Assembly (NCBI RefSeq): GCF_008124525.1
Contig: NZ_VNHJ01000009.1
Span: 1-64,000 of the forward strand
Reading direction: 5' to 3'
DNA length: 64,000 nt
From: Oceanicella actignis
GTDB taxonomy: Bacteria > Pseudomonadota > Alphaproteobacteria > Rhodobacterales > Rhodobacteraceae
In this document: positions 1 to 8,135 of the stretch, in pieces
Position numbering within the stretch: position 1 is the first letter of the stretch
Layout: every line of letters begins with the position of its first letter
Made by a program: the position numbers and the translations under genes
The notes under the pieces: generated by a model
Database searches by the model: none
The model's input: the letters and a program-made list of their open reading frames with translations, nothing else
What the model was told of the DNA's origin: nothing

Positions 1-202
1 GATCTCGGGCCGCAGTTCTTCGTCCCGGCGGGCACGATCCGACCGCCTTGCCGGATCGGCCCGCTTCGCCAGATGATCGTAGTAGGTGGACGGGGCGATC
101 GGCAGCATCGAGCCATGGTCCGCCACTGGTCCGAGGACCATGGCGGGGGCAGATCGGCTCGACCCCGTGTTCGCCTCGATGGTCGTCGATGAACCCGACC
201 AT
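1..202 (-). pseudogene. IS3-family transposase OrfB N-terminus, disrupted and truncated
   Basis: OrfB, the DDE integrase part, begins at the ATG at 202-200, overlapping the OrfA stop. It reads [18 protein letters not shown] and is then interrupted by about 43 bases (148-106). It resumes in another frame as [18 protein letters not shown] and ELRPEI, running off the left edge. The interruption contains the perfect dyad GCCATGGTCC/GGACCATGGC (112-121 and 135-144). The catalytic domain lies outside the window. Confidence 0.7.
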
Positions 203-563
203 CACTTCGACCGGCGGTCGAGCTCCGCCATCGCAAAATACGCGTTCGCCAGTGGGCTTGAACCACTGGCGCCTTCACTGGCTCACCCTTGCGCAGGATC
301 TCGTTCGCCTGGCGCAGCTCGCGGTTCTCGCGTTCCAGCGCCTTCATGCGGTCGGCCATCTCGGTCGGGATGCCCGTGCGCGGACTGCTGTTGACCTCGG
401 CCTTCTTGACCCAGTCGTTCAGCGTCTGCGGCGTGCAGCCGATCTTCGCCGCGATCGACATCACCGCCTGCCAGCGCGACGGATGTTGGGCCTCGGTGTC
501 GAGAACGAGGCGAACGGCCCGCTCGCGCACCTCAGGGGAAAATCTGTTCGTCGTCTTGCTCAT
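202..563 (-). pseudogene. IS3-family transposase OrfA, disrupted
   Basis: OrfA is the small DNA-binding protein of an IS3 transposase. The ATG is at 563-561. The reading continues through [20 protein letters not shown], a helix-turn-helix segment ([17 protein letters not shown]) and a leucine-zipper-like part ending [14 protein letters not shown]. At about 278 the expected continuation is displaced by roughly 38 extra bases. The normal tail ([13 protein letters not shown], stop at 204-202) resumes in another frame. The insertion contains the dyad GCCAGTGG-N7-CCACTGGC (248-270). Confidence 0.75.
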
Positions 564-731
564 GATGCTCCATCCTGCTCAAGAGTTGGAGCCTCCGGCA
601 AACCCGGCGCGGTTCAGAGCGACGGTCGGCGCCTTGTCTCGTCCCCAAGGGCGCGACGAGGCGCTTCGTTTGGCCGCCGGGACTCTTGTGCGGATGGGTA
701 TTAACGTCAGGCGCCTGTTTTTGCGCAAGCG

Positions 732-744
732 TAACGTGAAGTTA
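732..744. promoter_or_regulatory. Candidate LysR-type operator upstream of lysR-1
   Basis: TAACGTGAAGTTA is a short dyad (TAAC-N5-GTTA) that fits the T-N11-A pattern of LysR-type operators. It lies 10 bases before the ATG at 755 and touches the purine-rich ribosome-binding site, as expected for autoregulation. A related TTAACGT occurs at 701-707. Binding is inferred. Confidence 0.35.
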
Positions 745-754
745 AGGGGGGGGC

Positions 755-1681
755 ATGCCTGAGATGACCTTGCGGCAGATCGAGGTGATCCGCGCCGTGA
801 TGATGACGGGCACGATCAGCGGCGCGGCGAAGATGCTCAACGTCTCGGCGCCGGGGATCAGTCGGCTTGTCAAGCACACCGAGGAATCCCTCGGCATTCG
901 CCTGTTCGAACGCAAGGCCGGGCTGTTCACGCCCTCGGTCGAGGCGGGGCGCGTGTTCGATCAGCTGCGCGAGGTCTGCAAGGGCGTCGAGAACCTGCAG
1001 CTTGCCGTAAGCTCCCTGCAACGGGGCGAAGATGTTCGCCTTGCATTCGCGACGGCGCCCTCGATCGCCCAGTTCATCGCCGCGCGGGTGATGCGCCAGG
1101 TTCGCAGCCGCTATGACGATCTGTTCGTCGACATGAACGTGATCAAGATCGAAGAAACGGTGGACTATCTGTTGCTCGAGCGCGGCGAGTTCGTGATCAT
1201 GAGTTCGGCCGTGGAGAACGCCGCAATCGAGAACGAGGAAATCGCTCAAGGCCGCCTCGTCGCCATCCTGCCGGAAGGGCACCGTCTTGCGCGCAAGGAT
1301 GCCGTCTCGGCTGCGGATCTGGCGGCGGAGCCCCTGATCGGCGTCGATCCTTCCGATCCTTACGGGCGGATGCTGGCGCGGCCTTTCGAGGTCGCGGGGG
1401 TGAAGCCGCGCTACGCGATGCGCGGCCGTTTTGCGCAGACGCTGGTCAGCATGGTGCGCCACGGCCTGGGCGTGGCCGTCATCGACGAGTTTTCCGTGGC
1501 CGAGGTCTACATGCCGGGCCTCGAGCGCAGGCCGTTGGTCGAGGATGTTCAGGTCAGGAGCTTCGTGTCGCGAAAAAGGGGGCGAACGCTTTCGAGGTTC
1601 GCCGAGCACACCATCGCGCAGTTCCGGCGCGAGTTGGGCAAGGCGGTCGAGGACGGCCCATGGTATCGGTCGAAGAAATAA
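755..1681 (+). CDS. LysR-family transcriptional regulator
   Basis: A 308-aa LysR-type regulator. The N-terminal winged helix-turn-helix spans about residues 4-63 (LRQIEVIRAVMMTGTISGAA, then LVKHTEESLGIRLFERK). The rest is the periplasmic-binding-like effector domain. Start: the ATG at 755 follows a run of G serving as Shine-Dalgarno; a second in-frame ATG at 764 is possible. It precedes the tct transporter and shikimate/dehydroshikimate genes on the same strand, so it is the likely activator of that cluster, with a hydroaromatic acid or pathway intermediate as effector. The ligand is inferred from context only. Confidence 0.9.
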   Translation: MPEMTLRQIEVIRAVMMTGTISGAAKMLNVSAPGISRLVKHTEESLGIRLFERKAGLFTPSVEAGRVFDQLREVCKGVENLQLAVSSLQRGEDVRLAFATAPSIAQFIAARVMRQVRSRYDDLFVDMNVIKIEETVDYLLLERGEFVIMSSAVENAAIENEEIAQGRLVAILPEGHRLARKDAVSAADLAAEPLIGVDPSDPYGRMLARPFEVAGVKPRYAMRGRFAQTLVSMVRHGLGVAVIDEFSVAEVYMPGLERRPLVEDVQVRSFVSRKRGRTLSRFAEHTIAQFRRELGKAVEDGPWYRSKK

Positions 1682-1713
1682 CATCAGGTTATGATGAGAG
1701 ACGAAAAAGAATT

Positions 1714-1749
1714 TTACGTTAAGCGCGGATTGGGCCCATAACGCTATGG
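1714..1749 (+). promoter_or_regulatory. Possible tctC promoter with an overlapping dyad
   Basis: The 120-bp gap between lysR-1 and tctC is unusually AT-rich for this genome. A plausible promoter is TTACGT (1714-1719), 17-bp spacer, CATAAC (1737-1742). The perfect inverted repeat CCATA-N4-TATGG (1736-1749) covers the -10 region and could be an operator. ACGTTAA at 1716-1722 mirrors TTAACGT upstream of lysR-1. The promoter call is weak. Confidence 0.3.
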
Positions 1750-1801
1750 CGGCTCGCCGGCTTCGGTCGGCGGCGAACCCGCGACAGCAGGGAGGAAAAC
1801 C

Positions 1802-2800
1802 ATGAAGCGGATGCTTGCAGGCGCGCTTGCGCTGGCGCTGACGGCCACGGCGGCCGTCGCCGAATACCCCGAGAAGGAAATCCAGGGCATCATCCAGTGG
1901 GGAGCCGGCGGCTCGACCGATACGGTGATGCGCTCGGTCACCCCGCACGCCGAGAAGGTTCTGGGCGGCGTCATCGTGTTGCAGAACATGACGGGGGCTG
2001 TGGGCGCGATCGCGCTCAATTATGTGGCCGGTCAACCCGCCGACGGCTACACGCTGCTGATGGGCGCCGAGAACCCGATGCTCTACAAGGTGATGGGGCT
2101 GGGCGACAAGGACTATGGCGAGTTCATTCCGATCTCGATCCTGGCGCGCGGGACTGCGGTTCTGGTCGCGCGACCGGACACGCCCTTCGACGACTACGCC
2201 GAGATGATCTCGTATGTGAAGGCGCATCCGGGCGAGGTGAAGTTCGGCTCGACCGGCCCGGGCGGCGTGCCTTCGGTGATCAACGCCATGATCGGCGCCG
2301 TCGAGGGCGAGCTCGAGGTCACGCGCGTTCCCTATGACGGCGACGGCCCGGCGCTGACCGCCCTTCAGGGCGGCGCCATCGACGTCATGCCGGCCGTTCT
2401 GGGCGCCGCGATCGAGCCGATCCGGGCGGGCAAGATGAAGGTGCTGGCGATCATGGACTCGCAGCCCAACGCCAAGCTGCCCGACGCGCCCTATGTCACG
2501 CAGTTCAACGCTGGCTATGAGACTTACCTTCCGTGGGGTCCATTCTTTGGCGTCTTCGTGCGCAAGGGCACGCCGGACGAGGCGGTGCGCAAGCTGACCG
2601 AAGCCTACGCCAAGGGCGCCCAGCATCCCGATTTCGTCAAGCTGATGAACGACCGCGGCTTCACGCTGATGGGCATTTCCGGCAAGGAGGCCGAGGATTT
2701 CCTCGCGAAGTGGCAGCAGGGCACGGCCTGGCTTCTGCATGACGCCGGTCTGACCAAGGCGTCGCCGGAAGAATTCGGCATCGCCCGTCCCGGCAACTGA
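1802..2800 (+). CDS. tctC: Tripartite tricarboxylate-type transporter substrate-binding protein (TctC/Bug family)
   Basis: A 332-aa periplasmic solute receptor. A signal peptide is visible at residues 1-20 (MKRMLAGALALALTATAAVA), with likely cleavage before EYPEKE. The mature part has the Bug-family opening IQWGAGGSTDTVMR and the later GSTGPGGVPS stretch that lines the carboxylate site. It delivers the substrate to the TctB-TctA permease encoded just downstream. The SD is GGGAGG before the ATG. Bug receptors bind varied carboxylates; the neighbouring shikimate and dehydroshikimate enzymes suggest a quinate/shikimate-like ligand. A hairpin follows the stop codon. Confidence 0.92.
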   Translation: MKRMLAGALALALTATAAVAEYPEKEIQGIIQWGAGGSTDTVMRSVTPHAEKVLGGVIVLQNMTGAVGAIALNYVAGQPADGYTLLMGAENPMLYKVMGLGDKDYGEFIPISILARGTAVLVARPDTPFDDYAEMISYVKAHPGEVKFGSTGPGGVPSVINAMIGAVEGELEVTRVPYDGDGPALTALQGGAIDVMPAVLGAAIEPIRAGKMKVLAIMDSQPNAKLPDAPYVTQFNAGYETYLPWGPFFGVFVRKGTPDEAVRKLTEAYAKGAQHPDFVKLMNDRGFTLMGISGKEAEDFLAKWQQGTAWLLHDAGLTKASPEEFGIARPGN

Positions 2801-2809
2801 GCGAACCGA

Positions 2810-2836
2810 GCGGGGCCGGCCCGAAACCGGCCCCGC
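2810..2836 (+). terminator. Intercistronic hairpin after tctC
   Basis: GCGGGGCCGG (2810-2819) pairs perfectly with CCGGCCCCGC (2827-2836) around a 7-base loop. No U-tract follows and the tctB ribosome-binding site starts 10 bases later. It is therefore more likely an RNA-stabilising or partial-termination element that keeps receptor mRNA above permease mRNA than a full stop. Confidence 0.6.
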
Positions 2837-2856
2837 GATGCTCCAGGGAGGACGAT

Positions 2857-3432
2857 ATGGAGCGCATCGATCCCGAACATCATGACGGAACGTCGGATGC
2901 CACGCCGGGGGGCGAGCCTGACCGGCGCCGACCCGGAGAGCTGGGCTTCGCGGCCTTCCTGCTTCTGACGAGCCTGTTCCTGCTGGTCAGCGCCTGGGGC
3001 ATCGAGAACCCCTTCGGCCCGAACGGGCTGTCCTCGCCGCGCGCGCTGCCGGTGGCGACCACCGCGACGATGGCGGTCGCGGCGACGATCATCCTGGCGC
3101 GAACCGCGCGGCTGCCGCGCGATGCGAGCGAGACTTTCGCGCGCGACATCCTGCCCGCCCGCGCGCTGCTCTTCGTCGGCCTGCTGGCGGGATACGCCCT
3201 GCTTCTGAGGCCCGTGGGATTTCTGCCCACCTCCGCGATCTTTCTGGCCGTTGCGATCCGCTATCTCGAGCGCCGCAGCTGGGGATGGACGCTGGCCGTC
3301 TCTCTGGGCGCCCTGCTGGCGATCTGGCTTGTCTTCCGCATCGTCTTCACCGTGCTGATGCCCGCGGGCATCGTGCCCGAAGCTGAGATCATCCAGTTTT
3401 TCCGGGCGCTGGCGAAGGGGGCGGTCGGGTGA
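2857..3432 (+). CDS. tctB: Tripartite tricarboxylate-type transporter small membrane subunit (TctB)
   Basis: A 191-aa integral membrane protein. After a polar N-terminus of about 25 residues there are four hydrophobic segments, for example LGFAAFLLLTSLFLLVSAWG, ARALLFVGLLAGYALLL and a C-terminal pair. This is the usual TctB layout and length. The ATG follows GGGAGGA. The 3' end overlaps tctA by 4 bases (GTGA), indicating translational coupling. It partners TctA in the inner membrane. Confidence 0.9.
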   Translation: MERIDPEHHDGTSDATPGGEPDRRRPGELGFAAFLLLTSLFLLVSAWGIENPFGPNGLSSPRALPVATTATMAVAATIILARTARLPRDASETFARDILPARALLFVGLLAGYALLLRPVGFLPTSAIFLAVAIRYLERRSWGWTLAVSLGALLAIWLVFRIVFTVLMPAGIVPEAEIIQFFRALAKGAVG

Positions 3433-4946
3433 TGGAGGCGCTGTCGGGTCTGATCGTCCTGTTCGCCCAGCCGCAGCTGTTGCTGCTGGTGGGGCTTGGC
3501 ACCTTCGCCGGGATCTATATCGGCGCGATTCCCGGTCTTTCGGTCACCATGGCGGTGTCGATCCTGATTTCCTTCACCTTCTCGTGGGATGTCCTTCCGG
3601 CCATCGCGCTGATGATCGGGATCTACATGGGCGGGGTCTATGGCGGTTCGCGCACGGCGATCCTGCTGAACATTCCCGGCGCGCCCTCGGCCATCGCCAC
3701 CGCGCTTGACGGCTACCCGATGGCCAAGCGCGGCGAGGCTGGAGTCGCCATCGGCGTGACCACCGTCATGAGCTTCATCGGCGGCTTCGTGGGCATCGCG
3801 GTGCTGGCGCTGGCCGCGCCCCTGGTCAGCGACTTCGCCCTCAGCTTCCAGCCGCGCGACTACATGCTGCTGGCCATCCTGGGCATCCTGCTGGTCGGCT
3901 CGCTCAGCCAGGGATCGCTGACCAAGGGCATCTTCGCCGGGGCGCTGGGAATCGCGATCGGATCGGTGGGGCGCGACCCGCTGACCTTCGCCGAGCGCTT
4001 CACCTTCGATTTCCAGATCCTCGAGGGCGGCATCTCGTTCATCGCGGTGATGATCGGCATGTTCGGCGTCTCCGAGGCGTTGATCCAGATGCATCATGTC
4101 GACAAGCGCGCGATGCGGCAGAAGATCGACCGCGTCGTTCCCTCGCTGGCCACGGTGCGCAAGCATCTGCCGCTCAGCCTGCAGACCTCGACCATCGGCG
4201 TGATCGTCGGGGCGTTGCCCGGAACCGGCGGGGACATCGCCGCGCTCATGGCCTACGACCACGCCAAGCGCGTGACCAGGAATCCCGAGCCCCCGTTCGG
4301 CGAGGGCGCGATGGAGGGACTGGTGGCCCCCGAGACCGCCAACAACGCCGCCGTGGGCGGGGCCTTCATCCCCATGATGACGCTGGGGATACCCGGCGAT
4401 GCGGTGACGGCCATCATGATCGGCGCGCTCTTCATCCATGGGCTCAATCCCGGCCCGATGCTGATGATCGACAAGCCCGACATGTTTTGGTTCATCGTCG
4501 GTTGCCTCGTGGCGGCGAACGTCTTCATGCTGATCTTCGGGCTGACGGGCATCCGGCTTTTCGCCAGGATCGTCGAGATGCCGCGGGGCGTGCTGATCCC
4601 GCTCATCCTGCTTCTGTCGATCGTCGGCGCCTATGCGGTGAACAACTCGATCGCCGACGTCTACTGGATGCTGGGCTTCGGCGTGCTGGGCTACTTCATG
4701 CGCCACTATGGCTATCCGCTCGGGCCGGTGATCCTGGGAGTGATCCTGTCGCGGCTGCTCGACGACAACTGGCGCCGGGCGATCATCTCGGAACGCGGGG
4801 ATCTTGGCCTGTTCTTCGCGGGGATCCTTTCCAGCCCGCTTTCGCTGGCGCTGTTCGCGTCGGTGATCCTGATCTTCGTCTCCCAGACCCCGCTCTGGAC
4901 GCGGGCCAAGGCGCGCCTTTTCCCCAACGCACAGAGGAACCCATGA
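3429..4946 (+). CDS. tctA: Tripartite tricarboxylate-type transporter large membrane subunit (TctA)
   Basis: A 505-aa permease with about a dozen hydrophobic helices, the normal family size. It shows the TctA hallmark regions IGAIPGLSVTMAVSILISFT near the N-terminus and VGALPGTGGDIAALMAYDHAK in the middle, which form the duplicated half-repeats of the transport path. It uses the ion gradient to import solute delivered by TctC. The start is GTG at 3429, overlapping the tctB stop. The stop overlaps the next gene's ATG (ATGA at 4943-4946), tying transport to metabolism in one operon. Confidence 0.93.
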   Translation: MMEALSGLIVLFAQPQLLLLVGLGTFAGIYIGAIPGLSVTMAVSILISFTFSWDVLPAIALMIGIYMGGVYGGSRTAILLNIPGAPSAIATALDGYPMAKRGEAGVAIGVTTVMSFIGGFVGIAVLALAAPLVSDFALSFQPRDYMLLAILGILLVGSLSQGSLTKGIFAGALGIAIGSVGRDPLTFAERFTFDFQILEGGISFIAVMIGMFGVSEALIQMHHVDKRAMRQKIDRVVPSLATVRKHLPLSLQTSTIGVIVGALPGTGGDIAALMAYDHAKRVTRNPEPPFGEGAMEGLVAPETANNAAVGGAFIPMMTLGIPGDAVTAIMIGALFIHGLNPGPMLMIDKPDMFWFIVGCLVAANVFMLIFGLTGIRLFARIVEMPRGVLIPLILLLSIVGAYAVNNSIADVYWMLGFGVLGYFMRHYGYPLGPVILGVILSRLLDDNWRRAIISERGDLGLFFAGILSSPLSLALFASVILIFVSQTPLWTRAKARLFPNAQRNP

Positions 4947-5794
4947 GCTGCGAACCCGACCTCAAGCTGGGTTTGATCGGCGACAACATCGCCCGGTCCC
5001 GCTCGCCGCTGCTGCATCGCCTGGCTGGAGAGCAACACGGCCTGCGCGTGCAATACGACCGCCTGATCCCCCGCGACCTTGGCGAGGACTTCGATGCCGT
5101 TTTCGCGCGGTGCGCGCGCGGGGGCTATCGCGGCGTCAACGTCACCTATCCCTACAAGGAACGGGCCGCGGCGAAGGTGATCGTCGAGGATCCGCTGGTC
5201 CGCGCCATCGGGGCGGTCAACACGGTGCTGTTCGAGCCCGACGGGCCGCGCGGATGCAACACCGACTACACGGGCTTCATCGCCGCCTATCGCGCGGCGC
5301 GCGGCGAGGCGTCGCCCGGCGTCTGCTGCCTGATCGGCGCCGGAGGCGTCGGCCGCGCCCTGGCGTTCGGCCTTGTCGCCCTGGGCGCCGACGAGATCCG
5401 CCTGGTCGACAGCCGCGCGGAAAAGGCCGAGGCGCTGGCGCGCGATCTGCGCGCCGTGTCGGCGGCCTCGAAGGTCGCGGTCTTCGCCGAGGCGGCGGAC
5501 GCCGCCCGGGGCGCGAGCGGCATCCTGAACGGAACCCCCGTCGGGATGGTCGGCCATGACGGCACGCCCCTTGATGCGCAGGGCATGAGAGGCGCGGCCT
5601 GGGCTTTCGACGCTGTCTACACGCCGGTCGACACCCGCTTCCTGCGCGACGCGGATGCGCAGGGCCTCGAGACGATTTCGGGCTACGAGCTGTTCTTCTG
5701 GCAGGGCGTGCATGCCTGGGCGCATTTCGCAGGGCTGCCGCTGGACGAGGCCCGGCTTCGCGTCGCCTTGCTGGAACGCGGAGAGGCGGCATGA
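4943..5794 (+). CDS. Shikimate/quinate dehydrogenase (AroE/YdiB family)
   Basis: 283 aa. It interconverts shikimate (or quinate) and the 3-dehydro acid with NAD(P). The substrate domain holds SRSPLLH near the N-terminus, the catalytic Lys72 in GVNVTYPYKE and Asp108 in CNTDYTGF. The nucleotide site is GAGGVG at 132-137. The ATG at 4943 overlaps the tctA stop and the 3' end overlaps the next gene by 4 bases. It lies between a carboxylate transporter and a dehydroshikimate dehydratase, so it most likely works in the catabolic direction rather than as the biosynthetic aroE. Shikimate versus quinate preference cannot be read from the sequence. Confidence 0.88.
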   Translation: MSCEPDLKLGLIGDNIARSRSPLLHRLAGEQHGLRVQYDRLIPRDLGEDFDAVFARCARGGYRGVNVTYPYKERAAAKVIVEDPLVRAIGAVNTVLFEPDGPRGCNTDYTGFIAAYRAARGEASPGVCCLIGAGGVGRALAFGLVALGADEIRLVDSRAEKAEALARDLRAVSAASKVAVFAEAADAARGASGILNGTPVGMVGHDGTPLDAQGMRGAAWAFDAVYTPVDTRFLRDADAQGLETISGYELFFWQGVHAWAHFAGLPLDEARLRVALLERGEAA

Positions 5795-7680
5795 AGACCT
5801 CGATCGCGACGGTCTCGATCTCGGGCAGTCTGAGGGAAAAGCTTGCGGCCATCTCGAAGATCGGCTTCGACGGGATCGAGATCTTCGAGCAGGACTTCAT
5901 AGCCGACGAAGGCAGCCCGCGCGAAATCGGCCGGATGATCCGCGACCACGGGCTGGAGATCACGCTGTTCCAGCCCTTTCGCGACTTCGAGGGGCTGACC
6001 GGCGAGGCGCGCAGACGCGCCTTCGACCGGGCAAGATGCAAGTTCGACACGATGGTCGAACTGGGCGCGGAGCTGCTTCTTGTCTGTTCCTCCGTTCATC
6101 CCGAGTCCCTGGGCGGGATCGACCGCGCGGCGCAGGACCTGGCCGAGCTGGGCGACATCGCCGCCGAACGGGGCCTGCGCGTCGGCTACGAGGCGCTGGC
6201 CTGGGGGCGGCATGTCAACGACCATCGCGACGCGTGGGAGATCGTGCGCCGGGCCGATCACCCCAATGTCGGGCTCATCCTCGACAGTTTCCACACGCTG
6301 GCCCGCAAGATCGACCCGAACACGATCCGCCGCATCCCCGGCGACAGGATCTTCTTCGTGCAGCTGGCCGATGCGCCGCAGATCGAGATGGACCTGCTCT
6401 ACTGGTCGCGTCATTTCCGCTGCATGCCGGGCGAGGGAGATCTGCCCGTGCAGGCGTTCATGCAGGCGGTGGCGGCGACGGGCTATGACGGGCCGGTCAG
6501 CCTCGAGATCTTCAACGACCAGTTCCGCGGCGGCCGCCCGGAAGGGTTGGCGCGCGACGGCTATCGTTCCCTGGCGGCGCTGATGGACGACGTTCGCCGC
6601 GCCGAGCCGGACATTCGCATCAAGGTTCCCGACATGCCCGCGCGCGTCGCCGCGCAGGGCGTGGCCTTCATCGAGTTCGCAACCCGCGGCGAAGAGGCCG
6701 AGGCGCTGGCGAAGCTGCTGCATTGCATGGGGTTTCGTCACGTCGGCGACCATGTCTCGAAGCGTGTGGCGCTGTGGCGGCAGGGCGAAGCGCGGGTCGT
6801 GGTGAACGCCGAGACCGAGGGATTCGCCAATTCCGCCTATCTCGTGCACGGCACGACCGTTTGCGACGTCGGCCTGTCGGTCTCCAGCGCCGCCGACACC
6901 GTGGCGCGGGCGCTCGCGCTGGCCGCCGAACCCTTCGAGCAGCCGGTGGGGCCGGGCGAAATGAAGATCCCGGCCATTCGCAGCGTCGGCGGCAGCGTGA
7001 TGCACTTCATCGACCAGGTCAGCGGCCTGTCCGACGTCTGGTCGGTCGAGTTCCGCGGCTCGGGCGAAGCGAAGCCGGGCGGCGCCGGCCTGACCCGGAT
7101 CGACCACGTCGCCGAGACGATGAACTACGACGAGATGCTCAGCTGGTCGTTGTTCTACACCTCGATCTTCGACATGGAGCGCACGCCCATGGTCGACGTG
7201 GTCGATCCCGATGGCCTTGTGCGCAGTCAGGCGATCAAGTCGCGCGACGGTCGGACGCGCATCACCCTGAACGGCGCCGAGACGCACCGCACCCTGGCCG
7301 GCAGCTTCCTGGCCGAGAGCTTCGGCGGCGCGGTCCAGCATGTGGCCTTCGCCACGGACGACATCTTCGCCACCGCGCGCGCCATGGCCGATCTGGGCTT
7401 CGAGCCCTTGCCGATGACGGTGAACTACTATCACGACCTGCGCGCGCGCTTCGGGTTGGAGCCGTCGCGCGTGGAAGAGCTGATGGCCTTCAACATTCTT
7501 TACGATGAAGACGCCGACGGAGCCTTCTTCCAGTTCTACAGCCGGCCCTTCGCCGAGGGCCTGTTCTTCGAGGTCGTCCAGCGCGTCGGGGGCTATGACG
7601 GCTACGGCGCCGCGAACGCGCCCTTCCGCATCGCCGCGCAGAAAAGGCTGATGCGGCCGAAGGGCGTGCCGCGCAAATAG
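5791..7680 (+). CDS. quiC: 3-Dehydroshikimate dehydratase, QuiC1-type with C-terminal HPPD-like domain
   Basis: 629 aa in two parts. Residues 1-280 are a sugar-isomerase-like TIM barrel with Glu134, Asp165, Gln191 and Glu239. To my recollection these are the metal ligands of Pseudomonas QuiC1, with identical numbering. This domain dehydrates 3-dehydroshikimate to protocatechuate. From about 310 to the end is a vicinal-oxygen-chelate domain like 4-hydroxyphenylpyruvate dioxygenase. It keeps the 2-His/Glu triad (His439 in IDHVAET, His517 in QHVAF, Glu594 in FFEV), but its activity is unknown. It overlaps the preceding dehydrogenase by 4 bases and ends the operon. Confidence 0.93.
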   Translation: MKTSIATVSISGSLREKLAAISKIGFDGIEIFEQDFIADEGSPREIGRMIRDHGLEITLFQPFRDFEGLTGEARRRAFDRARCKFDTMVELGAELLLVCSSVHPESLGGIDRAAQDLAELGDIAAERGLRVGYEALAWGRHVNDHRDAWEIVRRADHPNVGLILDSFHTLARKIDPNTIRRIPGDRIFFVQLADAPQIEMDLLYWSRHFRCMPGEGDLPVQAFMQAVAATGYDGPVSLEIFNDQFRGGRPEGLARDGYRSLAALMDDVRRAEPDIRIKVPDMPARVAAQGVAFIEFATRGEEAEALAKLLHCMGFRHVGDHVSKRVALWRQGEARVVVNAETEGFANSAYLVHGTTVCDVGLSVSSAADTVARALALAAEPFEQPVGPGEMKIPAIRSVGGSVMHFIDQVSGLSDVWSVEFRGSGEAKPGGAGLTRIDHVAETMNYDEMLSWSLFYTSIFDMERTPMVDVVDPDGLVRSQAIKSRDGRTRITLNGAETHRTLAGSFLAESFGGAVQHVAFATDDIFATARAMADLGFEPLPMTVNYYHDLRARFGLEPSRVEELMAFNILYDEDADGAFFQFYSRPFAEGLFFEVVQRVGGYDGYGAANAPFRIAAQKRLMRPKGVPRK

Positions 7681-7770
7681 CGTCGCGCCATCGCTCGCCC
7701 GCGCCTTGGCCGCGCCGCAGCCCGCGCAGCGCGCGGCCGGGGCGGCGGGGCGGGCGAAGCGCCGGCGGGG

Positions 7771-8121
7771 TCAGCCGCGGGCGGCGACCAGGATGAATTC
7801 GACCCGATGCCCGGGCGTCGCAAGCTTCGCCTCGCCGCAGGCGCGCGCAGGCGCATGGCCGGCCGGCGTCCACGCGTCCCAGACGGCGTTCATTTGCGCG
7901 AAATCGGCCATGTCGGCCAGCCAGATGGTGCATTGCAGGATGCGCGTCTTGTCCGAGCCCGCCTCGGCCAGCAGCGCCTCGATCTTGCTCAGGCACTCCC
8001 TCGTCTGCTCGGCGACGTCGGCGCCGGGGCTGCCCACCTGGCCTGCAAGATGGATCGTGTCGCCATGGATGACGATCTGGCTCATGCGCGCGTCGGTGCG
8101 CATTCTGACGATGTCGGACAT
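7771..8121 (-). CDS. RidA/YjgF-family protein
   Basis: 116 aa. RidA-family proteins hydrolyse reactive enamine/imine intermediates released by amino-acid and amine metabolism. The characteristic pattern is visible: IHGDTIHLAGQVG, QTRECLSKIEALLAEAG, ILQCTIWLADMADFAQMNAVWDAW (in parts), and a C-terminal Arg in PARACGEAKLA before RVEFILVAA. It is the last gene of the minus-strand polyamine operon, 14 bases after the FAD oxidoreductase. An imine-clearing role after amine oxidation fits well. Confidence 0.9.
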   Translation of the reverse strand: MSDIVRMRTDARMSQIVIHGDTIHLAGQVGSPGADVAEQTRECLSKIEALLAEAGSDKTRILQCTIWLADMADFAQMNAVWDAWTPAGHAPARACGEAKLATPGHRVEFILVAARG

Positions 8122-8135
8122 GGGTTCTCCTTCGG

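Larger units (their letters stand above)
1..616 (-). mobile_element. IS3-family insertion sequence remnant, cut by the window edge
   Basis: Read on the minus strand, the segment starts at a TGAACCGCGCCGGGTTTGCC end (616 downward), which looks like the terminal inverted repeat of IS3-family elements. It then encodes recognisable OrfA and OrfB pieces. Both frames are broken by extra segments of about 40 nt, so the copy is dead. The other end lies outside the window, so target duplication cannot be checked. Family assignment is from memory of IS3 OrfA proteins. Confidence 0.8.
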
